A stretch of 64,000 bases of DNA, from positions 1 to 64,000 of the forward strand of contig BQMJ01000063.1 in the NCBI GenBank assembly GCA_025991245.1. The letters run 5' to 3'. This DNA is from Galdieria partita. Its lineage: Eukaryota; Rhodophyta; Bangiophyceae; Galdieriales; Galdieriaceae. Of this stretch, positions 35,658-46,371 are shown in pieces. The notes under the pieces were generated by a model that worked only from the letters and a program-made list of their open reading frames with translations, did not search any database and was not told where the DNA came from. The position numbers and the translations under genes were made by a program. The number at the start of each line of letters is the position of its first letter. Within the stretch, counting starts at the first letter, position 1.

Positions 35658-36728
35658 ATGGGAATAGAAAATATACGAGTTGTTCTATTCACAACCTTTA
35701 TGTTGGTGGTTGCAATAGGCGTTTATGTTCTCATTCTATTACGCAACTTGTTTGTAAGAAAGAAGAGAAACCACTGGATAATTTATTCTTTCGACAACAA
35801 TTTTCCAATTCGAACAAAAAGTATTCAAAAGGAATAAAGATAGGAATAGCTATTCTGTTGTTGCTGTTGTTGGGTAAGTCTCTCTCTCTCTTACTCTTTT
35901 TGTTGTCGAGTGAAACATCAACATAGGATATTTGATATATCTAGCAACTACCCTTTATGATAACAACAACCATCTTCATTATAGTCATAATAATATTGGG
36001 TGGTTGATTATACTACCTAGGCAAGTTGAAAGTTGGTCATATAGCAATTGTATAGTTGTTGAATACTATTATGGTAGGTTTGATATGAAAAGTAGTTTGC
36101 AGTGCATTCCATCCCTTGAGTTACCTATTCGTTTTATGCTTTTCTTTTTTATTCATACAATAGCAGTTATTGGTTGTTTTCCTGGTACAGTTGCTATAGA
36201 ATTGGCAGCTGGAGCGTCTATGAACATATATTATGCTCTTATTTGTATGTATACTTCCAAAGTATTGGCAGCTATGGTATCTTTTTTATTAGCCAAAAGT
36301 ATTTTATATCGTTGGACTCGGAAAAAACTTGAACAATATCCACAAGCACAGAAATGGATGTCTGCAATAGCTCAACAAGGATGGCGAATAGCATTGTTTT
36401 CTAGGTAAGAACATTTTCTATGATTACTCTTCTCATATATATATATATGAAAAGATTGTCGCCTATTCCTTCTTTTATCAATAACTATTTGATTGCCTTG
36501 TCTCCCATTTCTTTTCGTGACTATATGATAGCCACTATTCTGGGTATTATACCCTTTTTATTTCAAGTAGTTGTGTTGGGTGCCGGTATACAAGATATGA
36601 AACAACATCATCTTTCATGGATAACAATATTGAAATATATAGCAGTCATAGTAGGAATATTAGGGTTGAGTTATTATACCAAGAAAATATTCGATTCTTT
36701 TATGCAAGAAAGCGATTCCTCTTCATGA
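35658..36728 (+). CDS. TVP38/TMEM64 (DedA-like, VTT domain) membrane protein
   Basis: Four exons: 35658-35753, 35822-35873, 35927-36404 and 36455-36728, giving 299 aa. Introns are 68, 53 and 50 nt with GTAAG donors. Two hydrophobic segments lie at the N-terminus (VVLFTTFMLVVAIGVYVLILL and IGIAILLLLLLG). The VTT core then shows FPGTVAIELAAGASMNIYYAL, an amphipathic linker, and LSPIPSFINNYLIALSPISFRDY, the family's hallmark re-entrant and proline-rich region. The family acts in lipid scrambling and Golgi/ER membrane traffic. Exon 3 has a poorly conserved asparagine-rich stretch near its start, which might hide another small intron, though the frame is open. The stop codon overlaps the next gene's ATG. 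Confidence 0.85.
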
Positions 36729-36919
36729 CGTTGACATTGGGATCGCTGATTTTAGCTACTTTATTGACTTCCAACGCTTTAGCTATTCTGAATGAAGAAC
36801 GCTTTTTATCTAAAGTAGGATGGAGTTATGAACAAACTAGATTGGAACCCAACAGTGTAAAGGCACAAATAAGTAGACTATTGTACGCTTTTCGTGTGAT
36901 TATGAGAGGTATGGTATAA
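36725..36919 (+). CDS. Yos1/IER3IP1 family ER-Golgi protein
   Basis: A single exon encodes 64 aa starting MTLTLGSLILATLLTSNALAI, then LNEERFLSKVGW and a C-terminal ..ISRLLYAFRVIMRGMV. Yos1/IER3IP1 proteins have this size, an N-terminal membrane segment, an invariant EERFL box and a hydrophobic C-terminal end. In yeast Yos1 joins the Yip1-Yif1 complex in ER-to-Golgi transport. Its ATG lies inside the upstream stop (ATGA at 36725-36728), so the promoter must be inside the TVP38-like gene or the two share a transcript. Both products belong to the early secretory system. Confidence 0.9.
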   Translation: MTLTLGSLILATLLTSNALAILNEERFLSKVGWSYEQTRLEPNSVKAQISRLLYAFRVIMRGMV

Positions 36920-36992
36920 CACCCCTTCCCTTCCTCCCTCCAAAACAAAACACATTTACTTGCAACTAGTTCCTTTGATCATTCTAAATATC

Positions 36993-38114
36993 TTAACTAT
37001 ATTGGTGCTGTTGGTCATTGGATGACTTTGAAGCAGAGTTATGACAATCCACTTTCCAAATACAATCCACAAACCACTTGTTTTCATCAAATAAAAACTC
37101 ACAACACTGCATACCAGAATAAGCAGCTATTTGTTTCAAATCTTGTAAAAGATACTTGTGAGAATATTCAGTATGAATAGGCTCAAATGCTTCCAATGAA
37201 AAACGTAATCCTGATGAACCCAAATACACTTGTTGAGGGACTTTGGAAATGAGTTGACTTTCCACTGCCTGAATATCACTTCGATAAAATGCATAATGAT
37301 ACCACTCATTACAATCAAAGTCTGCTTTCAACTCACGATTGATACGTTTCAATAAATTAAGATTGAAACGTCTAGTCACTTGCTTAGAATCCATATATGC
37401 TCGGGTCATTATCATAGGATCTTTCAACAAATCAGCTCCTAATAATAATTCATCTCCATCTCTCAATATCTGAGCCAATCCACGTAGAAAACGAATAGCA
37501 TTTTCTCTAGTAAAATTGCCAATAGAAGAACCCAAAAATAGAACAAAGTTCTTTCTAAAGTGTTGTTGGGAAGATAGCCATTGCAGTCCATCCTTGTAGT
37601 CTCCAACCAACCCAAAACACTGCAAATGACTATCTTGAAACTCACTCTTCAAACCCATCACAAGTTCCTTCATGGCAGACTCTGAAATATCAATAGGTAC
37701 ATATTGGAAATCTACTTGAGCTTCCAACAACTCTTTTAATAAGACTCTGGTTTTCCTTCCATCGCCTGCTCCCAACTCTACCAAGTTGACAGGTTGGCCA
37801 TGTCCAAAATAACGATCACATATACTTTTTCCGTGAGTCTTCAATATTTCAAATTCACAACGAGTCAAATAATATTCGTCCAATTCGGTTATTTGCTGAT
37901 ACAATGCTTAAAACATGTTTTACTCTTGTCCATCATCTATACAACGTTCTTTATACAACTTACCACTTCCTTCTTGGTCATAAAAGTAGGTAGACGAAAG
38001 ATGTTTTGGTTGGGACTGTAAACCTGCAATGACGTCCAGTTCCAGTTGTCTAGTAGCTTCTGTGGCGTCTTCTTGTCTCAAGACTTTGTAACGAAACTGG
38101 CAGCCCAATGACAT
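36993..38114 (-). CDS. EgtD-like histidine N-alpha-methyltransferase
   Basis: Two exons: 38114-37964 and 37906-36993, giving 354 aa. The 57 nt intron (GTAAGTTG..TTTTAAG) restores the family motif YFYDQEGS-ALYQQITELDEYY across the junction. The SAM-binding part reads VELGAGDGRKT, YVPIDIS follows, and NFTREN and LLLGADLLKDP come later. This matches the EgtD/DUF2260 family, which trimethylates L-histidine to hercynine, the first step of ergothioneine synthesis. In fungi EgtD is fused to the sulfoxide synthase EgtB; here it stands alone with no EgtB neighbour. Specificity for histidine, rather than another substrate, is inferred from family level only. Confidence 0.92.
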
Positions 38115-38586
38115 GCTCAAAAGCCAATCAAGGAATTACTTGTGGTTCACCTATGCAGTTGGAGATTCCATTCCTTGATCCTCATTGTATCTTCAATATG
38201 GAAGTATTCATGATATCAGAAGATTGCTCTATAGAATATATTTATCCAAGAATCAATTGGTCTCGTGATAGATAATAGAACAGTAGGACCATTCAGAGCT
38301 GTTTCTATTTCATTTCCAATGAAAGTGAATAGGCAAGTATATTACTTGTATATGATGAATAAGAATAGAGAAGATGGCTTACATGTGCGATAGAAGATGG
38401 CTTAGGTCTGCTCCAAGCGACAGAACATTCAGTAACGGCTATTGACCCGCCCAATGGAGAGGACTGGCGATTTTTTCGTTGGGGAAAGGAGTTGGCCATT
38501 TCTTGGCGATTGTGGTTCTTCATACACCGATCATTTCTTGCCATAGCATCTATAGAAAGAAATTGAACGCAATCTTTTTACCAATT
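38115..38586. other. Divergent intergenic region
   Basis: This 470 bp lies between the divergent methyltransferase and TMEM97-like genes. It probably holds both promoters. A minus frame at 38305-38544 and the plus extension of the downstream frame look fortuitous. Confidence 0.4.
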
Positions 38587-39441
38587 ATGATCGTCATAGA
38601 TGCCTTGTTTTTTTTATTTTTCTTTTCGTTTATACCCATCAGTTGGTTTATTGACGCGTAAGTCTTTCACTTACTTTCCTTGAAATGGATATATACCTCT
38701 CCTAGTACAGCGCTTGGCTTTTCTTCTTGGCCACCGATTGTGACGAAGAACATAGTTGCTTGGTGGGTACGATTATGTGATCCTCTACTTGGAAATCCAC
38801 CTTTGTGGTTTCGTGCAATGACTTGGTTCGAGGTATGTTATTTGCTTTTCATGGAGTGCTCTCAACTATATATATATGTATTTAGGTTATTGTGTATCCC
38901 TTTTTTTGTGCTGCTTCTTGTGTGGCGATATATCGTGGTCTTGGAAAGAGGTGAGCAACAAAGAATAGAGAACTTGGCTTATATTCTCTTTCTCTACTAG
39001 TCATTGGATACGTATACCAGCCATTGTGTTTGCTTCTATTGTCGGTTATTCATTTTTGTTTATCGCAGCGGAATATATGTTTGGAAAGTATAAGAATCCT
39101 GCTCCTTGGATATTCACATCAGTTTATGTGCCTTATTTCATTATCCCAGTGAGTCCTATCATCTGATAGAGAGGGGCATCGTTCATCTTTTTGTATCATA
39201 GATATTATTTGCTTATCGTACTTATCATCCATCGAGAAGAATATCCAGTGGGAAAAAGAGAGCGAGTAGAGAAAGCAAAACTTGGTCTACAGATAGTGCG
39301 AAAACGAGACAAGCAAAGAGAAGCAGCAGTGGTACATTGAGTAGTAGTCAATCAGTGCAAGAAGAAAATGTTATTGCTTCGGTGGATGAGCCAAGAAGAT
39401 TGCGTAGTCGAGATACTTTGAAGAAACCTTTGAGAACTTGA
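38587..39441 (+). CDS. TMEM97/sigma-2 receptor family (EXPERA) membrane protein
   Basis: Five exons: 38587-38657, 38706-38832, 38886-38950, 39001-39148 and 39202-39441, giving 216 aa. All introns are 48-53 nt GT-AG and keep frame. The start is the ATG in ..PIMIVIDALFF. The order of motifs follows TMEM97: FFSFIPISWFIDATALGF, a long middle helix with CDPLLGNPPLWFRAMTWFE, HWIRIPAIVFASIVGY, and VYVPYFIIPILFAYR. Four membrane segments are expected. The family sits in the ER and lysosome and binds sterols (human TMEM97 is the sigma-2 receptor). A basic C-terminal tail of about 75 residues, rich in Ser, Arg and Lys, is longer than in animals. Confidence 0.88.
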
Positions 39442-39866
39442 ACCACCTTTGACAACAATAGATATATATACATAACCATACGATAGAAGCAAGTAATTGA
39501 GACAAACTTTTTGCATTCAATGAAATGAGCCAATGTTGATTTTTCTCTTTGCTGCGACTTTTTGTTCATTGCAATCCCCTCCAACTTTGTGTCATAATCA
39601 TGGTTAGAGCATATCCTTGTTTTCTTTATTCCAATCGAAACCATATGAATTGGATTTGTTCCTGCTGGATAAAAACAATCTTTCATTGCCAAATAACATG
39701 TCATATTCATTCTTATTCTCAGTTCTTCCTATAGTTATTGTCTACTAGTCCCACAAGGTGTGCTCTCTCTCTTTTTCTCCACAGTCAAAGCAATTACAGT
39801 CATCATTCTCTCTCATCCACCACAACTACACACTCAAATATACACGGAAAATAAAGTCAAACCATA

Positions 39867-40247
39867 TCAATCAGGAGTTAGCCACACGTCACGGAAAGAT
39901 TTGGTTACGTTGGCAGCCTTCTCTACGTGCCCCTTTCTGGAGGACCAACCAGGACCTTGAGGTGCACTAGCTATTGGACTGTCAACAGGACTCGAATCGG
40001 AAGGAATATCCATGGGCTTTGTTCTTTCTTGTTGAACCTTATTGGAAACTCGAGACCAGCGTTTCATAAAAAAGTCCAAACTACCAGGAAAACTCTGGGA
40101 TAATTTAGACGAGTTGGTAGGTGACCCAACAACGCGGTCTTCTTCTGACTGGAAATCCATTCCGTCTGAACAAGCGGAAGCAACAGAGTGCTCTGAGTGT
40201 ACAGAAGAGTCTGCTCTAGGTGATAATGGGGTATCGTTGGGGTCCAT
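39867..40247 (-). CDS. Hypothetical Ser-rich disordered protein
   Basis: The open frame starts at ATG 40247 (MDPNDTPLSPRADSS) and gives 126 aa ending FRDVWLTPD. Composition is rich in Ser, Pro and charged residues with SP sites, typical of a disordered regulatory protein. A possible upstream exon (MSSLLQRMSEARRNFKE, c.40331-40381) ends in a GTAAAC donor, but joining it to the best acceptor does not preserve this frame, so the 5' end is unresolved. I do not recognise a family. Confidence 0.35.
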   Translation of the reverse strand: MDPNDTPLSPRADSSVHSEHSVASACSDGMDFQSEEDRVVGSPTNSSKLSQSFPGSLDFFMKRWSRVSNKVQQERTKPMDIPSDSSPVDSPIASAPQGPGWSSRKGHVEKAANVTKSFRDVWLTPD

Positions 40248-40799
40248 TGGGTTAGTTGTTCCGTCCGACCCTCTGTTTCTTCTAACCAACACTGATGAGT
40301 ATATCTATATAGAAATAATTCAAGTTTACCTTTCTTTAAAGTTTCTCCTTGCTTCACTCATTCGTTGCAACAAGGAACTCATCGTGACAAATCCACAGAC
40401 TGTCTCAACCCACAATTCCACCCAAAATACAATATCGAATAGAAGACATCTCCATCTTCCAATCTCCTCCTCCCCATCATCTTCTCTCTCTTTGGAGAAT
40501 GGATGGATGGGAAATCTCAACTCTCATAAGAGCTAAACTGTATGTATAGTCAGTCGCCAAGATTCTAACAACAACAAATCTACTACGGATTGACAGATGT
40601 TAAGCTGCAGATGCGTTTTATAGGATATAGAATGTTGGTTGAACAGTTGCTCTCCAGACCAAGTGCCTGTCGATAATGAGAAAGTGAAAACATTTCTAGT
40701 TGTAGATTATATAGCAATTGTGTTTCTTCAGTCAAACGAGTCTATAAATAGAAACGAGCTCAATCGCTTTTCAAAGCTCGAGCAAAAAATGCAGTTTGG

Positions 40800-40809
40800 G
40801 CGCCATTTT
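40800..40809 (+). promoter_or_regulatory. GCGCCATTTT motif upstream of 40885 gene
   Basis: GCGCCATTTT, 75 bp before the ATG at 40885. The same string occurs near three other starts in this window. It resembles an E2F-type GGCGC core, but the factor is unknown. Confidence 0.45.
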
Positions 40810-40884
40810 GATCTCTTTGGCCATCTCCAAAACACGTGTAAACCCATTTTCTAGTGGGGTGGCCATTTGAGTTTTCTGGAGAAA

Positions 40885-42623
40885 ATGGGTAGCGTATATT
40901 CGTTGAGACTGTTACAACATGAAGTGGCTAGAGAGTGGTTGTTAGCTAGAGAAGAACCTAAATTGCCACCCTCCTTCATGGACTCTGCTTTAGCTTTGCG
41001 TCACCGCGTCTTTCTTGGCTCAAAACCCAAGTTTGTCGACCAACTCTTCAAACCAGTTGGCGTAGTAAACGGCGTACTCATAGGATACGTAAGTTTGAGA
41101 TTCATAAAAGGGAGTGAAATTGATGGTCTCTCTAGTCACTGGCCAACTATCATTTGGTTCTTCCTGCTGATTGGGTACCCACAGTTGAGCCAGTTTGTCG
41201 AAGATTTGCTTTGGATTTGAGCAATAACGAATTTTTAGAAGTAAGCTGGAACTTGTGTCCCATTGACCGACTCTCATGGTTTCGTCTAGTTGCACTGGTT
41301 TCAGAATAATACTGTGATGACTTCGTGGCTAAAGTTTGCAAATAGCAATCACCGAATCCGTTATTTTGTATTATACGAAGCTCCACCTCACGGGAAGTTA
41401 CCTTCCAAGTTGTTGAAGTCAGTGGAATTGGTATTACAAAGAGTGGATGATCAGAAACCCGAGAATGAGGAAGATTCTTACATGTTAGCGCAACTTGCAG
41501 ACCCTAGTGTACACGTGCTTTCGTTAGCACAAGAGCGTTTGCTTTCTATTATCCCCAAGTCCAGAGCCAAGACCAAACGTCACTTGGGAATCTTTTATGG
41601 GACAGCAAGGAAGACGGTTTATAAAGACATGTCAGTGGTTGATGATTGTTTTCTTCCTTACAGACAGTGCACCCATGTTTTGAGAGAAACGAATGAAGAA
41701 ACTTTGAACAACGATGAAACAGACTTGGACTCTTTGAATAGTATCCATAAAAACATCAAATTGCCTTTGATTAATATACGTGATGGTGCTATGATGATCA
41801 AAGAATTTTTATCTATGGAGAGACAGCACTTTGATGACAAATCGGTGCAAAAAGAGGCAGGAAATATGAATTCGTTTGAAAGAAGGCAACGTCGGCGATA
41901 TATTTTATCAGTAAAAAGAGCACATAAAGACCGCAACGATAATTGTGGAAATACAAAGACAGAAGGGACTGTGTTTCAGGCTGCTGAATTATTGAGTAGT
42001 CAGTTGTTTAGTCATCCAACTCGTAATGTTGTCAACTCGATGGACACCCAAGTTAGAGAACGACATGCATTGACGGAAGCCAAGCTTGCGGAGATGGAAC
42101 ACCTACAAGTTGGACTATATGAATGTGGAGTGACTTATAGTCTTCCGTTATCCGAGAGAAGTAGTGAGCATGATATCTCACAAGGAGTTGCTAACCAAAG
42201 TACCGAGTCGGACGCGTCCTTGCAATGGATTGATTTTGATCCTATAGAGAGAGCTTCTGATGTAGAGGTGAGTTGATGATTGATTTGAGTTGCATATTGA
42301 GACTTTGATAGGACAACTGTGCACACTTTGATAAGAAAGTAGGAAAGTTTTCGAATTCGGTTGCCAAGTGCTCCCTACAGGAGCCTTGTGATTCGCATCA
42401 TCAGCACCCTTGTTATCAGTCGGGAGCGAAAAGAAAGTCAAAAGTTATGCAGCACCTATCATGTAGTCCTTGGGACGATTTTGAAGAAAAGTACAACGAC
42501 GACTTTTTAAATACATTGAACCACTATTTATTTGCAATGGAAAATGATGACGGCGACTATTTTCGGATGACGGATACCAAAGAAGATGAACTGCAAAATT
42601 TTTTAGAGCGCAATTTTGTTTGA
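40885..42623 (+). CDS. Hypothetical protein, 532 aa
   Basis: Four exons: 40885-41088, 41136-41240, 41290-42267 and 42312-42623. Introns are 47, 49 and 44 nt, all phase 0, which supports the model. The N-terminal c.170 residues look globular (MGSVYSLRLLQHEV.., ALRHRVFLGSKPKFVDQLFKPVGVV, YHLVLPADWVPTVEP). The middle is charged with a basic ERRQRRRYILSVKRAHKD stretch. The tail is acidic (MENDDGDYFRMTDTKEDE). There is no membrane segment or signal peptide. I do not recognise the family; it may be lineage-specific. It is followed by the uracil phosphoribosyltransferase gene after 124 bp. Confidence 0.75.
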
Positions 42624-42696
42624 TTTTTATGTTTAGAATTGTATAGATGATGGGATAGATGTAGATCACGTTGTTGATTCTGATCTTATAAAATAG

Positions 42697-43439
<743 letters not shown>

Positions 43440-44406
43440 ACGTAACCTGCGCATGTGCAATAGTAGCTTTTATACAAGCCTGATGAAACTATTCTAGAAA
43501 TGGAAGGGTAAAAAAATCGATTATTTTAACTATTGTGGATGTTTACTAGAATACCACGACAATTAAGTTTTTTGACTCACTTTAACGCATACTTTTCTCA
43601 CAAACAATAATTGCTTTCAAACGAAATTAATTTTCAAGCAGCTTGTTAAATTTTTCTAAGTTTCAATTAAAATTAATAATATTTTTTTATCTGCTTGGGT
43701 TTGGAATGAATGATATTTTTGCGATCAAAGTAGAGTCATAATGCCACTTTTAATTTTCATAAAGCCTAGAAAAGGTTGAGCTAATTCCATGTTTTCGTTA
43801 CCTTTGGAATACTAATTGTTTTTAAAAACAAGACTACTTTGTGTTGTTTTTTATTTTAAACTGTTTTCTTTTAATTTTTACAACCAAGCCACTTTGAAAA
43901 AGATAATTTGTTAGGATGCACTCTGGTGTGGGTTTTTAGATGATGGTGCTGTATTTGTTTCTCTGACGCTAATTCATGAATTTATAGGCTTACAAAATTC
44001 CTTTAGTTTGTTCTAGTGTCTATTTTTTTATATCAATAACAGGTTTTCTGAGGCTATCTGTGGAACGTTTCTTTAAGGTTTACCCTTTGATTGTCTGATA
44101 GTGAATATGAAGAACTAAATGTGAGCGATGACCATATAAATGAGTTTGTCTTAATACAGGTATATAAATCTTTAACATTTCCTCCAGTCAAGTTGTGTTT
44201 ACTTATCTCGACTCCAAAGATTGTTTACAAAGGTTCAAGACCTTTGAACAGAAACATCGAGATGCCTGTTCTTGAGAAACTACAAATAGAGTTCCTTTAA
44301 CTGTGCTTGTGGTTACTTTGTAAAATGCATACTCCCTAAAAAATCAAATGATAGATAGTTTTATTTAAACCTGTTTGTAAACCCCAAGTTAACAAGAGAT
44401 GTAGCA
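43440..44406. other. 967 bp AT-rich intergenic region
   Basis: This region lies between two convergent genes. It is very AT-rich and mostly featureless. A 69-codon frame at 44091-44300 (SDSEYEELNVSDDHINEFV..) opens without an ATG and has no partner exon. It could be a gene remnant but is not called. Confidence 0.45.
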
Positions 44407-45918
44407 TCAGTCACTCTCGTAGACATGCAATTCAACGTCTTCTAATTCGGCTGCCAACTTCACCGTGTGGAATTGCAACGAATTGGGGGACACTACTAGG
44501 ACATCAGATATCTTTTGACTTCGCATGAGCGCTGTGATATCTGTCAACAATCTTGAATAATATAAACTACGACTCATTTGATTGGGTAATATTATTCGGG
44601 AAATTTTGTTGGAAAAGATAACAGAATAGGGACCGTCCAGTATATCTGCTAAGAAGTCCGACAATTCTGTGTATTCCCTACAATCAGGCTCTCTACACAA
44701 AATCCAAACACTAATGTCAGGTTCTTCCATACACTTGACTATTGTCTGTTCCACGTTATTCTTTTCAAACGAATTAGGAAACATCAATAATGCACGACCT
44801 TGATGCTTTCGTAATTTTTCCATTCTCTTTAATTGAAAGCCACGTTCTACGAGAGAAGCTAACACAGCATTTCGAACCCACCGATACGTCCTTGAAGATA
44901 TGTTGCTTGTTACAAACGAAGAAGATAGAGCATTGTGAAGTTGAGATAATGTGATATTGGGTAATTCGTCCTTAACGTCCATCCAACTTCTATTATGATT
45001 GCCCAACTCTGGAGAAAGATATCCACAAAAATCTGGGTCGTCACTATACAAATAATACGTTGGTTTTCCCAAATACTTTTGTACTATATAGGATAGATAA
45101 ATATCTTCTGCAGTCAATGTGGTCACCGGCTGTTCAAGATACAATAACCGAACCCAAGATGAAGGCATAAACCAGAAACTGAACAAAGTGTCTACTTGAG
45201 ATCCTGAACTGAACCAATGTGTTTGTATTTCCGTTGGTCTTGTACTCGAAAATGATAGTTCCGACTGAATTATTCCATGCTTTGTTGATATAACTGAAGG
45301 CCTTAGCTTTTTCAACCAAGCAGGAAATATATTATCATATATCACACCCCGAACCCCCAATAAACCTACAAAACCGGCAAATCTATAAGCCTTTATGAAA
45401 GCTTCTATCGTTTTTCTTCCTTGGATGACGTCATCGTCTGCAAAAACCACAAAGCCACTTTTGACCTGAAGAGCAACCTGAAATCTCCCAAAATATCCAA
45501 GATTGACATCGGAAACAACGGTGGATATTCTTGGATCTACTTTTTTAATCCGTTCAACCACTGCAATATAGTCTTCCTTGAACGGAGAACCGGATATATA
45601 TGCAATAACATCGACTATCGGAGCAGTTTGGTTCAAAAACGACCAAGCAACGGTTTCAAAGCTCTGAGGACGCATAAAGCAACTTATGATAACTGTTACT
45701 GTATTCTGTTCAGACTCTTCAAGCTTCAATTGTGGGTAAATGTCTTTCAAGTCAGCCTTTTGCGTTACACTATTTCTTGGATTCTCTATACGTTGCCTTT
45801 GCGAAGGAAAGTGTTTGCTCGTGTGGGAAGGAGTCAATACATACAAAATCCCCATCAATGCTACCAGCCAAAAAAGTCCTTTTTTTCCTAGGAAGAATAG
45901 AAACCTTCGCTTCTTCAT
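44407..45918 (-). CDS. Type II membrane glycosyltransferase-like protein
   Basis: Single exon, 503 aa, first ATG at 45918. A short basic cytoplasmic tail (MKKRRFLFFLGKKG) precedes one membrane anchor (LFWLVALMGILYVL), typical of Golgi enzymes. The lumenal part opens with a GT-A-like fold: VTVIISCFMRPQSFETVAWSFLNQ, a repeated strand, then VVFADDDV as the metal-binding DXD. SGSQVDTLFSFWFMPSSW and LTAEDIYLSY resemble acceptor-side elements of GT2-type enzymes. The last c.140 residues may be a separate small domain. Donor and acceptor sugars are unknown. A TTTTCCCGC sequence lies 59 bp upstream of the ATG. Confidence 0.75.
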   Translation of the reverse strand: MKKRRFLFFLGKKGLFWLVALMGILYVLTPSHTSKHFPSQRQRIENPRNSVTQKADLKDIYPQLKLEESEQNTVTVIISCFMRPQSFETVAWSFLNQTAPIVDVIAYISGSPFKEDYIAVVERIKKVDPRISTVVSDVNLGYFGRFQVALQVKSGFVVFADDDVIQGRKTIEAFIKAYRFAGFVGLLGVRGVIYDNIFPAWLKKLRPSVISTKHGIIQSELSFSSTRPTEIQTHWFSSGSQVDTLFSFWFMPSSWVRLLYLEQPVTTLTAEDIYLSYIVQKYLGKPTYYLYSDDPDFCGYLSPELGNHNRSWMDVKDELPNITLSQLHNALSSSFVTSNISSRTYRWVRNAVLASLVERGFQLKRMEKLRKHQGRALLMFPNSFEKNNVEQTIVKCMEEPDISVWILCREPDCREYTELSDFLADILDGPYSVIFSNKISRIILPNQMSRSLYYSRLLTDITALMRSQKISDVLVVSPNSLQFHTVKLAAELEDVELHVYESD

Positions 45919-46248
45919 GAGAACGAGAATCGACAAACTAATCAAGAATACAACTCATTGGGAAAGTTTTCTCGAATTTTCCCGCTCACGACGATTCCGT
46001 ATTCTTTCTGTTTGATAGAAACAACTGCCGTATGTAAGGCTTTCCTGTCATTTTGTTACAAACTTCTAAAATAATGCTCATATATTTTACATATTGAAAA
46101 GGATTGAGTAGTCCATAACTATATCCATACAACTAGATACATTCCTACAGACAACCTAGGATTCTCTGTCTTCAACAAAATATGAAAAATTGTAAAAAAT
46201 GTGTACAAGTATCTTCCACAGTTTTAGTATCATGTATGACATTCAGCA

Positions 46249-46262
46249 AAATGGCGCCATTT
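46249..46262. promoter_or_regulatory. Palindromic AAATGGCGCCATTT motif
   Basis: A perfect 14 bp palindrome, AAATGGCGCCATTT, 109 bp upstream of the PP2A B'' start. It contains the same GCGCCATTT half found before three other genes here. Confidence 0.5.
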
Positions 46263-46371
46263 ACAGACTGTGTCGATAGAAAAAAATGCTATGATTCGTA
46301 TTTCCCAATTTGGCAAACTGTAGTAATAAACCCACCACACCCAACAACAGTGTCGTCTGTACCAACTAGTT

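Noticed and set aside
37920-38114. Reading the first EgtD exon on to a separate stop as its own gene
   Set aside because: Splicing at GTAAGTTG restores the family motif exactly across the junction.
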